Positions 44,801-52,782 of a stretch of 64,000 bases of DNA are shown piece after piece (positions within the stretch are counted from its first letter, which is position 1; the number at the start of each line of letters is the position of its first letter). The stretch is from contig CP051237.1 of NCBI GenBank assembly GCA_017794825.1, positions 620,001-684,000 of the forward strand, read 5' to 3'. A model generated the notes under the pieces. The model did no database searches. It was not told where the DNA came from and worked only from the letters and a program-made list of their open reading frames with translations. Source of the DNA: Pararhizobium sp. (lineage in GTDB: Bacteria > Pseudomonadota > Alphaproteobacteria > Rhizobiales > Rhizobiaceae). A program made the translations under genes and the position numbers.

Positions 44801-45041
44801 GCACACGCGAACCCCGGATCGCGAACTGATCGACGTGCTTCTGGAAGCCGGCGGCATCCGCTTCAAGCCGATCCTGCTGACGGCGCTCGCAGCCATGATC
44901 GGCGCCGCCGTCATCCTGACCGACTCGATCTTCCAGGGCCTGGCGATCTCGCTGCTCTTCGGGCTGGCTTCCTCGACGGCGTTGACCGTTCTGGTGATCC
45001 CGGCGATCTACATCTTGCTGCGCGGCGGCCGGCGGGCGTAA
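41844..45041 (+). CDS. RND efflux transporter permease
   Basis: Inner-membrane proton-driven pump of 1065 aa with the usual two-fold repeat of six helices plus large periplasmic loops. It begins in the same way as AcrB relatives. The helix-4 proton-relay aspartates are in GILVDDAIVVIEN. PREEEPQIS near residue 33 is typical of this subgroup. Overlap with the adaptor and the upstream sulfide genes suggest it is induced by sulfide stress; the substrate is unknown. Confidence 0.93.
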   Translation: MNLGIAGRLTQAFITSPLTPLLLLASFAVGLIALMTLPREEEPQISVPMVDVHVQANGLKADDAVKLVTEPLETILKSIDGVEHLYSQTNDDQVMVTARFEVGTSSDAAILRVHDKIRANYDRIPTGIPEPLIVGRGIDDVAIVTITLSPDPEAPGDWTANDLTRLAREVLVEVTKLEDVGFTYIVGDQPEELRIEPDPEKLSLYGVTLQQLAGKLSGANRSLQVGQVREGQEQVGLVAGQTLQGGVHIGNLLVTARDGRPVYVRDLANIDLITSPNETYVSHIARDGYALSRVPAVTIAVAKRPGANAVVIAEKILHRLEAVEADLVPESVDMTVTRNYGESANEKANELLFHLGLATISIVLLVAFAIGWRAAIVVAIVIPTTILLTLFAAWIMGYTLNRVSLFALIFSIGILVDDAIVVIENIARHWAMNDDRPRARAAIEAVAEVGNPTIVATLTVVAALLPMLFVSGLMGPYMSPIPAVASAAMIFSFFVAVMLTPWLMMRIAAKASAHGGEHHETIGALGRLYIAVARPILKTRFRSFVFLMLVGIATLGSLAAFYTQHVTVKLLPFDNKTELQVVVDMPEGTSVEETNRVLETVSQRLADIEEVTSFQTYAGTAAPFNFNGLVRHYYLRGLPYQGDVQVNLVTRGHRDRTSHQIALDIRERLADLDVPEGTSIKVVEPPPGPPVLATLLAEVYGPDGETRRAVAEKIREAFLKVPYVVDVDDSFGVQAPRVRMLIDEDNLEFFGVEHGDVFETISAWFGGQTIGYSHRGEGRHPIAITIAPSKSDRVVDERALATPVAANLLPGNRSIVELGDVVTIREEKSSFPIFRHNMRSTEMVMGELAGEFEAPIYGMIAVGKALDEIDWGDLPKPMIKLNGQPEDESQPVLLWDGEWEVTWVTFRDMGAAFMIALVGIYILVVAQFGSFKVPLVILTPIPLTFIGIMLGHWLFHAPFTATSMIGFIALAGIIVRNSILLVDFVKHTRTPDRELIDVLLEAGGIRFKPILLTALAAMIGAAVILTDSIFQGLAISLLFGLASSTALTVLVIPAIYILLRGGRRA

Positions 45042-45078
45042 AACCTCTCCGGTCCAACAGCGGTCGGAGAAACGGACG

Positions 45079-45834
45079 ATGAGCGAAGACAGCGCGAAGA
45101 ACCCCTTCGAAAAGGGCGGATCGGATTACGCCCGTTTCCGGCCAACCTATCCCCAGGCGCTCGCCGACGCCCTGGCGGATCTGTGCGGATCGACCCGCCA
45201 TGCCCTTGATGTCGGCTGCGGCAACGGACAGTTCTCCTGCCTGCTCGCGACCCGCTTCGACAGGGTCACGGCCACGGATCTAAGCGCGGAGCAGATCGAG
45301 AACGCGTTTCAGGATCCGAAGGTCGACTACCGGCAGGAGAGCGCCGAGACGATCGGCGTTGCCGACGACAGCGTCGACCTGATCGTCGCGGCGCAGGCGG
45401 CGCACTGGTTCGATCTCGACGCGTTCTACGCCGAGGCGCAACGCGTCGCCTCTGACGGCGCCGTCATCGCGCTTGTGTCCTACGGCGTTCCAGAACTCGA
45501 CGGAGAAGTCGGAAAGCGCTTTCACGACTTCTACTGGACGGAAATCTTCCAATACTGGCCGGCGGCGCGCCGTCATGTCGAGGACGGCTACGCCACGATG
45601 CCCTTCCCCTTCCCGGAACTCGCAGTGCCCGGTATCGCAATTGAGCGCGACTGGACGCTCGGCGATCTGCTCGGCTACATTTCCACATGGTCGGCGGCGA
45701 AGGCTGCAAGGAAAGCCGGCGCAGAAACCCTGATTGACGCTTTCTCGGAAGACCTGAAACGTCTATGGGGCCCGGATGAAACCCTTCGCACCGTTCGTTG
45801 GCCGATCAATGGCCGGATCGGCCGCATCGCGTAG
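45079..45834 (+). CDS. SAM-dependent methyltransferase (class I)
   Basis: A 251-aa protein with the motif I glycine loop LDVGCGNGQFSCLLA near residue 42 and the motif II acid in VTATDLSAEQIENA. DLIVAAQAAHWFDLD matches the UbiE/type 11 small-molecule group. The substrate is unknown. The start at 45079 lies 37 bases after the RND gene across a weak TCTCCG/CGGAGA hairpin, so it may or may not belong to that operon. A PaiB-like gene follows closely. Confidence 0.85.
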   Translation: MSEDSAKNPFEKGGSDYARFRPTYPQALADALADLCGSTRHALDVGCGNGQFSCLLATRFDRVTATDLSAEQIENAFQDPKVDYRQESAETIGVADDSVDLIVAAQAAHWFDLDAFYAEAQRVASDGAVIALVSYGVPELDGEVGKRFHDFYWTEIFQYWPAARRHVEDGYATMPFPFPELAVPGIAIERDWTLGDLLGYISTWSAAKAARKAGAETLIDAFSEDLKRLWGPDETLRTVRWPINGRIGRIA

Positions 45835-45847
45835 GGAGCCGCCGCCC

Positions 45848-46477
45848 ATGTATCTCCACCCGCTGTTCAGGATCGAGATGGAAGAAGCGCTGCCGATCCT
45901 CGTCGACAGATCCTTCGGCCAACTGGTCGTGCCGACGGACGACGCGCCCTACGGCGTCCATGCGCCATTTCTGGTCGATCGCGACGCCGACGGCCGCGTG
46001 AAAGTCGCGCTGCATGTCGCAAGGGCCAATCGAATCCACGAAATCATCGGAGACGGATGCAGGGCGCTGCTGATATGCGAAGCTGGCGACCACTATATCA
46101 GTCCCGACTGGTACCAGTCCGAAAACCAGGTGCCGACATGGACCTATGTCGCCGTTCACCTCAAGGGTACGGCAAGGGTTCTGCCCCCCGAAAACAATCT
46201 CGACCATGTCGACCGTCTTTCGGCGCATTTCGAGCAACGCCTTTTGCCGAAGAAACCGTGGACGAGCGACAAGATGGACGCGCGGCGTCGGGAAGCCATG
46301 CTGAAAGCCATCGTTGTGATCTTGATGGAGGTCGATACGGTCGAGGCTCAGAGGAAGCTGATCCAGAACAAGAACGAGGATGATCGTCGCGGCGCGATCG
46401 AGGGCCTGAGCGGTCTGGATACGCCTGCGGCAAACGAGATCGCCGACCTCATTGCCGCAACTCTCAACTCCGAATGA
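45848..46477 (+). CDS. PaiB-like FMN-binding protein
   Basis: A 209-aa protein with the PaiB/FMN-binding split-barrel layout: MYLHPLFRIEME at the N-terminus, DDAPYGVHAPFLVDRD, LHVARANR and QNQ-like turns in TWTYVAVHLKGTARV. Relatives are described as negative regulators of sporulation and protease genes or as flavin-binding oxidoreductases. ATG at 45848 follows AGGGAG; the longer frame overlaps the methyltransferase. It lies 13 bases after the methyltransferase stop on the same strand. Confidence 0.82.
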   Translation: MYLHPLFRIEMEEALPILVDRSFGQLVVPTDDAPYGVHAPFLVDRDADGRVKVALHVARANRIHEIIGDGCRALLICEAGDHYISPDWYQSENQVPTWTYVAVHLKGTARVLPPENNLDHVDRLSAHFEQRLLPKKPWTSDKMDARRREAMLKAIVVILMEVDTVEAQRKLIQNKNEDDRRGAIEGLSGLDTPAANEIADLIAATLNSE

Positions 46478-46502
46478 TCGGCTTGCGGATGTCGGTAGAG
46501 TG

Positions 46503-46533
46503 AATTATATATTGCCTAAAGCAATATATAATT
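46503..46533 (+). promoter_or_regulatory. 31-bp perfect palindrome before marR-gnat gene
   Basis: Two exact 13-bp complementary arms, AATTATATATTGC and GCAATATATAATT, around CTAAA. The palindrome ends 15 bases before the ATG at 46549, so it would cover the promoter and early transcript. A further GCAAT lies at 46541. MarR dimers bind such sites, and autoregulation by the fusion protein is the simple reading. Confidence 0.7.
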
Positions 46534-46548
46534 GTTATTGGCAATCTT

Positions 46549-47487
46549 ATGTCGAATTACGATGTTTCCCTCGAAGACGTAGCGGCCATGCGCCGCTTCA
46601 ACCGCTTCCACACAAAGATGGTCGGCGCGCTCAACGACCGGCTGCTTTCTTCCGAATTCTCGCTTCCGCAGATGCGGGTTCTCTACGAGGTCGCCAATGC
46701 GCCCGCCAGCGGCCGGGTGTCCGCCGCCGATCTCGGCCGGGACCTGGGGCTCGATGCCGGCTATCTCAGCCGGCTTGTAACCGGCCTTGAAAAACGCGGG
46801 CTGCTCACCCGCCTGCCCTCGAAAGAAAATGCAAAGCGGCTGGATCTGGAACTGACGGACAAGGGCCGGATCACTTTTGCAAAGCTCAACGCGGCGTCGG
46901 CGTCGGAAGTCGCGGATCTGCTCGGCAAGCTCACCCCAGCCGAACAGCGTCAGGTTGTCGGCTCCATGGGCCGGATCGAACGGCTGCTGGGCGCGAACAA
47001 ACCGGACGCAATCTTCACGCTCCGCGATCCCGAACCCGGAGACCTTGGCTATATCATCCATCGCCAGACCCGGCTGTACGCAATCGAATATGGCTGGGAC
47101 TGGACCTTCGAGGCGCTGCTCGGCGAGATCGTCTCGAAGTTCATCACAAAATTCGATCCCGCCCGGGACCGCTGCTGGATCGCCGAGAGCGAGGGCGAGA
47201 TCGTCGGCTCCGTCTTCGTCACCCGGGATGATGACGAGACAGCCAAACTCCGCATGCTCTACGTCGAACAGTCGGCTCGCGGGATGGGCCTCGGACGACG
47301 CCTCGTCGAAGAGTGCATTCGCTTCGCAAGGGCGAAGGGCTACAAGCGCATGGTGCTCTGGACCAACGACATTCTCGTCTCTGCGCGACGCATCTACGAG
47401 GCGGCCGGTTTCACCTTGTACGAGGAGGAGCCACACCACAGTTTCGGCAAGGATCTGGTTGGCCAGATGTGGGAACGGGATCTCTGA
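46549..47487 (+). CDS. MarR regulator fused to GNAT acetyltransferase
   Basis: A 312-aa fusion. Residues about 1-150 form a MarR winged helix (LPQMRVLYEVANAP, GLDAGYLSRLVTGLEKRGLL, RLPSKENAKR). Residues about 155-312 form a GNAT domain with the acetyl-CoA loop EQSARGMGLGRRLVEECI and the C-terminal YEAAGFTLYEEE. The joined protein may sense or modify the compound that controls it. The substrate is unknown. It faces a perfect palindrome and ends before convergent genes. Confidence 0.9.
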   Translation: MSNYDVSLEDVAAMRRFNRFHTKMVGALNDRLLSSEFSLPQMRVLYEVANAPASGRVSAADLGRDLGLDAGYLSRLVTGLEKRGLLTRLPSKENAKRLDLELTDKGRITFAKLNAASASEVADLLGKLTPAEQRQVVGSMGRIERLLGANKPDAIFTLRDPEPGDLGYIIHRQTRLYAIEYGWDWTFEALLGEIVSKFITKFDPARDRCWIAESEGEIVGSVFVTRDDDETAKLRMLYVEQSARGMGLGRRLVEECIRFARAKGYKRMVLWTNDILVSARRIYEAAGFTLYEEEPHHSFGKDLVGQMWERDL

Positions 47488-47533
47488 TTTTTATTCGATT
47501 CAGGAAGATAGAGGCAAAGGTTGAGATTCCGAT

Positions 47534-48196
47534 TCAATTCGGATGGTCTTCCTCAACAGAGCTTTGCATCATGAAATCGAGCCGGTACAGGCCTGTCGCC
47601 GTCACTGGCGGCGTGTCGCCCTCCGGCGATGTCAGGATGGCGTCGACGGCCGCCTTCAACGGCTCGGCCATTGGCCCCTCCGCCAGCAGGATTGCGCGTG
47701 AGGTCTCGTCCTTTTTGCCGCGCATGGCTGATTCCGCCGTTTCGAGCACCGCTTCGCCGCAACGCTCCAGGAGGTGCACTGCCGACAGGTTCTGCGACCG
47801 GATGAGCGCCGTGGCGACGGAGAGCGCCATGTCAGCGTCGCAGTCGAGCCGCAAAGCAAGCACGAAGCCGGCGACGCCATGGCCCGTGCTCGCGACCACC
47901 CGGCAGGGCGTCCGCGAGAAATCCGTGAAATGGGGCACGACCCGGCGCGTCCATTCCGTCGGGTCGTTCAGCCGGGAAAGATAGGTCTCGGAGAAAAGGA
48001 CGTCCGGCGTTTCAGTCTCGTAGAAATTGAAATACGCCGGTTGACCGTCCACCGCCGCATAGCGCCGCGCGCGCAGGAAGCCCGGAACAGTCAGCCGCTC
48101 TGGAATGTGCTCGTGCACATGCCATCGGACGAATTCCGCGTCGTGACCTTCCTCCATGCCGTTCCAGATGGCGAGCACGCCCTGTCCCGGGGTCAT
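47534..48196 (-). CDS. EthD/DUF4286-like protein
   Basis: A 220-aa protein. The first half has the pattern of EthD-like and DUF4286 dimeric alpha-beta barrels: GMEEGHDAEFVRWHVHEHIPER and GFLRARRYAAVDGQ. The second half is less distinct. It is the last gene of the leftward tct operon; its ATG overlaps the IclR stop by four bases. A role in modifying or cleaving the transported acid is possible but unproven. Confidence 0.55.
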   Translation of the reverse strand: MTPGQGVLAIWNGMEEGHDAEFVRWHVHEHIPERLTVPGFLRARRYAAVDGQPAYFNFYETETPDVLFSETYLSRLNDPTEWTRRVVPHFTDFSRTPCRVVASTGHGVAGFVLALRLDCDADMALSVATALIRSQNLSAVHLLERCGEAVLETAESAMRGKKDETSRAILLAEGPMAEPLKAAVDAILTSPEGDTPPVTATGLYRLDFMMQSSVEEDHPN

Positions 48197-49002
48197 GCCG
48201 CCCCCTGATCCGGCACGTCGGTGTCGAGATGAATCTTGATCGGCCAAAGGGACGACAGGCGTTTCGCCGCGGTCATGACGCGAGGCGCGATCTCTGCGAT
48301 GCGGGCCGGCGTCATGCGGGCGCTCGGACCAACGACGATAACCGAGCCGACGACCTTTTCGGACGCCACGCCCTCGAAGATCGCGGCAGCGACGGCGTTG
48401 ACGCCGATGGACGCCTCTTCCATCGCGGTCGAATAGCCGCGCGAGCGTATCGACTCCAGTTCGTCCTGCAACGCCCTCATGGTGCGCAGGGCGTTGGGGC
48501 CCACATCGACAGCTTCGGGGAAACCTTGCGCGAGAACCACCCGCGCGGCCTCCTCGTCGTTGAGCGTCGCAAGCCAGGCCTTGCCGGCGGCGGTCGCGTG
48601 CAGCACCGCCTGCCGTCCGAGATTGCCGTCGTAGCGCAGGCCGTCGCGCGCGCCCTGCGCTTCGGCGACCCAGGCCATGCTGTCGCCGCCCACCACCACG
48701 GCGAGGCGGACGAGTTCGCCCGTTTCCTTGGCGAGAAGCCGCATGTCCGGATGGCAGATGTCGCGGATGCCGGTGGCGTTGAGATGGGCGAAGCCGAGAA
48801 TGGCGAGCTTGAGCGTGGCGCTGTAGCGCTGAACGTCCTCTTCCTGCTCGACATAGCCGCGTTTTACCCACACCTGCAGCAGGCGGTGCGCGGCCGATTT
48901 CGGCATGTCGAGCTGGCGTGCGATTTCGACCAGGCCAACCGGCCTTTCCGCCTCCTCGATCATTTCCAGGATATCGATCGCTCTCTGGAGTTGTACGGAC
49001 AT
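48193..49002 (-). CDS. IclR-family regulator of the tct operon
   Basis: A 269-aa regulator. The N-terminal winged helix shows LQRAIDILEMIEEAERPVGL and QLDMPKSAAHRLLQVW, and an IclR effector domain follows. ATG at 49002 overlaps the tctA stop (TAATG), and its own stop overlaps the next gene, so it is embedded in the transporter operon. It probably responds to the transported compound. Confidence 0.87.
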   Translation of the reverse strand: MSVQLQRAIDILEMIEEAERPVGLVEIARQLDMPKSAAHRLLQVWVKRGYVEQEEDVQRYSATLKLAILGFAHLNATGIRDICHPDMRLLAKETGELVRLAVVVGGDSMAWVAEAQGARDGLRYDGNLGRQAVLHATAAGKAWLATLNDEEAARVVLAQGFPEAVDVGPNALRTMRALQDELESIRSRGYSTAMEEASIGVNAVAAAIFEGVASEKVVGSVIVVGPSARMTPARIAEIAPRVMTAAKRLSSLWPIKIHLDTDVPDQGAA

Positions 49003-50498
49003 TACTGGTTCCTGGCCTGCTGTCTTTTCACTTGCACATTCCGGGGACGTCGGCGAACGCCCGCGAAGATCGCGGCCAGACAGACAGCGACCAGCACGAG
49101 CGCAATCGGCCGGGTGAAGACCTGCGTCGGATCCCGATCGATCAATTGTAACATGCGGCGCAGATTCTGGTCGACCATGCCGCCGAGGATGATGCCGAGA
49201 ATGAGCGGCGCCATCGGGTATCGCATCAATCGCATGGCAAGGCCAAGCAGACCGAAAGCAAGCACGACATAGATATCGAATATGCGTTGCGTCAGGGCAT
49301 AGGGCCCAAGCAGGCAGAGACAGAAGATCACAGGGGTGAGAAATTCCCGCGGGACCTTGAGCACCAGCAGCAGCGGCCGCGACAGGGCGAGCCCCATGAC
49401 GGCCATGACGATCGTGCCGAAGATGACCATCCAGCACACCGCGGCGACGAAATCCGGGTTCTCGATCATGATCATCGGGCCGGGCCGCACATTGTGTATG
49501 AACATGGCCGCAAGCAGAACGGCGGCCGGGGCGGAACCGGGGACGGCGAGCGTCAGCGCCGGAATGATGGCCGAGGGCAGCGCGGCGCTGTTGGCGGTTT
49601 CGGCCGCGATCAGCCCGTCATCAGACCCCTTCGTGAATTCATCGGGTGTTTTCGAGGCGCGCCGCGCGGCGCCGTAGGAAATCCAGGCGGCGACATCCTC
49701 GCCGACGCCCGGAATCACGCCGATGGCGATGCCGATGAAGCTCGAACGGATCACCGTGACCTTGCGGCGGATCATGTCCCGGAAATTCGACAGGAGCGGC
49801 GTCGCCTGCATGGGCGCGTCTACCATGCGCGCCTTGCCCGAGCCCAGCGACATCAGCAGCTCCGAAATCCCGAAGGCGCCGACCATGGCCGGAATCAGCG
49901 CAATGCCGGCGGTGAGATCCAGATTTCCGTAGGAAAAGCGGGGATAGGCGTGCATCGTCTCTTGGCCGACCGTCGCGATGGCGAGGCCGAGAAAGCCCGC
50001 GATCCAGCCCTTCAGCGGATCGTCGGCGGCCGTCATGCGGCCTGCAACGACGATGCCGACAATGCCGAGCAGAAAATACTCGGTGGAGCCGAACCCGAGC
50101 GCGAGTTCGGCGAGCAGCGGCGCGATGAGCGCCAGCGCGACGCCGCCGATAAGGCCGCCGGTAAGCGACGCCACGGTGGCGAGGCCCAGAGCCCGATGGC
50201 CCATGCCGGCCTGCGCCATGGGATGGCCGTCGAGCGCGGTCGCCGCGTTAGCCGGCGTGCCCGGAATGTTGAGCAGGATGGCGCTCCGGCTGCCGCCATA
50301 GATCGAGCCGATATAGAGGCAGATCAGCACAAGGATCGCCTGCTGGCCGGCCATGGCGTAGGTGAGCGAGGTCATCAGCGCCAGGCCCATGGTTGCAGTG
50401 AGGCCGGGCAGCGCCCCGATGACGATGCCGGCGAGCGTCGCCCAGAGCACGTTGAAGAGCGTGGTTGCGCTGGCGAGGTCGAGAAAGGCGTCGATCAT
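49002..50498 (-). CDS. tctA: Tripartite tricarboxylate transporter large permease TctA
   Basis: A 498-aa membrane protein of the TctA family, about 11-12 helices. IGALPGLTATMGLALMT near the N-terminus is the family signature; GSIYGGSRSAILLNIPGTPANAATALDGHPMA-type sequence near residues 65-95 is typical. ATG at 50498 overlaps the tctB stop by four bases. The ligand cannot be read from sequence. Confidence 0.93.
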   Translation of the reverse strand: MIDAFLDLASATTLFNVLWATLAGIVIGALPGLTATMGLALMTSLTYAMAGQQAILVLICLYIGSIYGGSRSAILLNIPGTPANAATALDGHPMAQAGMGHRALGLATVASLTGGLIGGVALALIAPLLAELALGFGSTEYFLLGIVGIVVAGRMTAADDPLKGWIAGFLGLAIATVGQETMHAYPRFSYGNLDLTAGIALIPAMVGAFGISELLMSLGSGKARMVDAPMQATPLLSNFRDMIRRKVTVIRSSFIGIAIGVIPGVGEDVAAWISYGAARRASKTPDEFTKGSDDGLIAAETANSAALPSAIIPALTLAVPGSAPAAVLLAAMFIHNVRPGPMIMIENPDFVAAVCWMVIFGTIVMAVMGLALSRPLLLVLKVPREFLTPVIFCLCLLGPYALTQRIFDIYVVLAFGLLGLAMRLMRYPMAPLILGIILGGMVDQNLRRMLQLIDRDPTQVFTRPIALVLVAVCLAAIFAGVRRRPRNVQVKRQQARNQ

Positions 50499-50986
50499 GG
50501 CAGCCGAATCAGGAAGACGTGCTGAAAGGTCATCGGAATAAGCACGGCGACGACGAGAATGACGATGGCCATTGCGCCGGCCTTGCGGATGATCTCGGCG
50601 CGCGCGCCGCGCCAGGACACGAAAAACGCCGCGAAGGCGACGCAGAATCCGGCAATGAGAAGCTGGAAATCGATATGGCCGACGAGGACGATCGCGATCG
50701 TCATGAGAGCGAGGCCGGTCAGCACCGGCCGCCACGCCAGCCCGTCGCCGGTCGGGTGTGGCGCAGGCTGACGCAGGGTCCGCGCTGTGAGCAAGGCGCC
50801 CAGCGCGAACAGGATGATGGCGATGAAGCCGGGAAAGATCGCGGGCGCCGTCAGAACGGTGCCGCGATCCGCATAGGTTGGCATGGCGAGCGACGCGACG
50901 AACATCGCCGCGCCAAGGAGGATCAGGACCGATCCTGTTGCGAGATCGGCGACATGCAACCGCCGACCGCTGAGTTCACTCACCAT
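50495..50986 (-). CDS. tctB: Tripartite tricarboxylate transporter small permease TctB
   Basis: A 163-aa protein with four predicted helices, the expected form of TctB. It lies between tctC and tctA, with ATGA coupling to tctA. TctB sequences diverge widely, so the call rests on topology and context, with FPGFIAIILFALGALL fitting the family. Confidence 0.87.
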   Translation of the reverse strand: MVSELSGRRLHVADLATGSVLILLGAAMFVASLAMPTYADRGTVLTAPAIFPGFIAIILFALGALLTARTLRQPAPHPTGDGLAWRPVLTGLALMTIAIVLVGHIDFQLLIAGFCVAFAAFFVSWRGARAEIIRKAGAMAIVILVVAVLIPMTFQHVFLIRLP

Positions 50987-50998
50987 CGTGTCTTTGCT

Positions 50999-51991
50999 CT
51001 ACGGGCGTGCAATGCCCATCTCTTCCGGCGACATCTTCGCATCGCCGCGATCATACAATCCCCACGCTGCGGCGGCGATGGCCGGATTGGCCGATTTCAT
51101 CGCCTCGTCTCCGGCGACAGGCTTCACGCCGCAACCGCGCGATGTGCACAATTGCTGCAGCCCCTTGGATCCGGACAGGGTCTCGGTCCACACCGCTTCC
51201 AGCGTGTCCAGCACCTCTTGCGGCACGCCGTCGGGCAGGTAGATTCCGACGAAGTTTTCCGCGGGCGGCAGGTTCGGCAGCTGCGCGGTGATCGGCGGGA
51301 TCGACAGATCGCCGAGCTTGATCTCGGTCGTGCCGATGGCCGCCAGCGGCGTCAGCCGGCCGGCGCGGATCATTTCCGCCTGTTCCAGCGCGAGCTGGGT
51401 GGTGGCCTGCGCCTCGCCGGACACGGTGGCGAGGATGGCCGGATTGCCGCCATCATAGACGATCTGCTTGGGATCGATATCGGCGGCCGTCGCAATCGCG
51501 GCCAGTCCCTGACCGCCGGACGAATTAGGCCCCGCCGTCGCGATCAGCAGCTTGTCGCCGTCGGATTTCACCCGGGCGATGAAATCCTCGACGGTGGCGA
51601 TTTCCGTGCCGGGATTGACGGAGAGCACAGACGACATGGAGGCGATGATGAACGGATGCCAGTCATCGAAGGTCGTGTCGATCATCCCCATGATCTTGTA
51701 GGTGCCGATGTCGCGCACCCCGCCGGAAAGCCACGTGTAGCCGTCCTTCGGCGCATCGAGCACGGCCTGTGTCCCAACGGAGCCATTGGCGCCGGGCTGG
51801 TTGACGACAACGACTTTCTGACCGAGAACCGGCTCCAGGTCCGCCGCCACCGCACGCACGGCGAGATCGGTCACGCCGCCGGGCGGATAAGGCACGATGA
51901 CGGTGACCGGCTTTTCCGGCTTCCAGTCGGCCATTGCAACGCCGGCGGACACGGTGAGCGCCAGCGCGGCCATAATCATTCTGCTTATCAT
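50999..51991 (-). CDS. tctC: Tripartite tricarboxylate transporter receptor TctC
   Basis: Periplasmic receptor of 330 aa. The signal peptide MISRMIMAALALTVSAGVAM is clear. The mature protein has PEKPVTVIVPYPPGGVTDLA, VVVNQPGANGSVGTQAV and a late VGIYLPDGVPQEVLD, all typical of the Bug/TctC family. It is 12 bases before tctB. Members bind diverse carboxylates; the ligand is not known. Confidence 0.93.
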   Translation of the reverse strand: MISRMIMAALALTVSAGVAMADWKPEKPVTVIVPYPPGGVTDLAVRAVAADLEPVLGQKVVVVNQPGANGSVGTQAVLDAPKDGYTWLSGGVRDIGTYKIMGMIDTTFDDWHPFIIASMSSVLSVNPGTEIATVEDFIARVKSDGDKLLIATAGPNSSGGQGLAAIATAADIDPKQIVYDGGNPAILATVSGEAQATTQLALEQAEMIRAGRLTPLAAIGTTEIKLGDLSIPPITAQLPNLPPAENFVGIYLPDGVPQEVLDTLEAVWTETLSGSKGLQQLCTSRGCGVKPVAGDEAMKSANPAIAAAAWGLYDRGDAKMSPEEMGIARP

Positions 51992-52018
51992 GGGTTCCTC
52001 CCTTAAATGATTGTCAGT

Positions 52019-52621
52019 TCAGCGCGCCGCGGCTGCGACCGCCTGCTTTTCCCCCGCCTGCCACTCCTCAAGCAGCCGGATCCACGGGCCGACATAGTGG
52101 CCGTGATCGTGGAATGTCCGCCCCGAAACAAGGTTCCCGTCGATGACGCAGGGCGCGTTCACATAGACGCCGCCGCAGACCTCGAGATCGAAACGGCACT
52201 TGGCGACCGTCGCCATGCGGCGTCCGCGGACCCGGTCGGCGCGCGCGGGGATCTCCACCCCGTGGCAGACGCTGGCGATCGGCTTGTCGGCGTCGAAGAA
52301 ATGCTGCGTGGCGCGGATGAGGTCTTCGTCGTCGCGGATATATTCCGGCGCGCGACCGCCGGAGAAGAACACGCCGGCGAAGTCTTCCGGATCCACGTCT
52401 GCGAAGGCGACGTCTGCGGCAAGCTGGTAGCCTTCCCACTCGCGCGTGATCGTCCAGCCGGGTCGGACCTCGTGCATGACGAGCTGGTAGACGCGCTTCT
52501 CGGGCGCGGCCACAACCGGCTCGAAACCGGCTTCCTGCAGCCGATAGTAAGGATAGAGCGTATCGACGGTTTCCGACGCGTCACCGATCGGCATTAGTAC
52601 TTTGTTGCCCGAATTCTTCAT
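52019..52621 (-). CDS. DJ-1/PfpI-family protein
   Basis: A 200-aa protein of the DJ-1/PfpI fold. The nucleophile cysteine is in ASVCHGVEI, preceded by GVFFSGGRAPEYIRDD. KVLMPIGDASETVDTLYPYYRL is the N-terminal strand. Relatives are glyoxalases, proteases or isonitrile hydratases. It is 27 bases upstream of tctC on the same strand and likely starts the tct operon. Confidence 0.85.
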   Translation of the reverse strand: MKNSGNKVLMPIGDASETVDTLYPYYRLQEAGFEPVVAAPEKRVYQLVMHEVRPGWTITREWEGYQLAADVAFADVDPEDFAGVFFSGGRAPEYIRDDEDLIRATQHFFDADKPIASVCHGVEIPARADRVRGRRMATVAKCRFDLEVCGGVYVNAPCVIDGNLVSGRTFHDHGHYVGPWIRLLEEWQAGEKQAVAAAAR

Positions 52622-52782
52622 TTCTTGAACGCTGTTCCAATATTGATTGATGGATCATTATCATTGCGAAGAGGCAAGATCAAGCCTCTCATCGCGATGG
52701 GCATGATGACAGTTTCAAATACTTGATCGGCCGATGGCTACCCTGATAGGTTGCTCTGCAAGGTCAGGATGAGGAACTCCGC

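Noticed and set aside
45044-45068. TCTCCG/CGGAGA hairpin between the RND and methyltransferase genes
   Set aside because: Short stem, long loop and no T-tract; too weak to call a terminator.
47534-48871. 445-codon frame covering the EthD-like gene and part of iclR
   Set aside because: Only the last 220 codons are real; the N-terminal part is iclR read in another frame.
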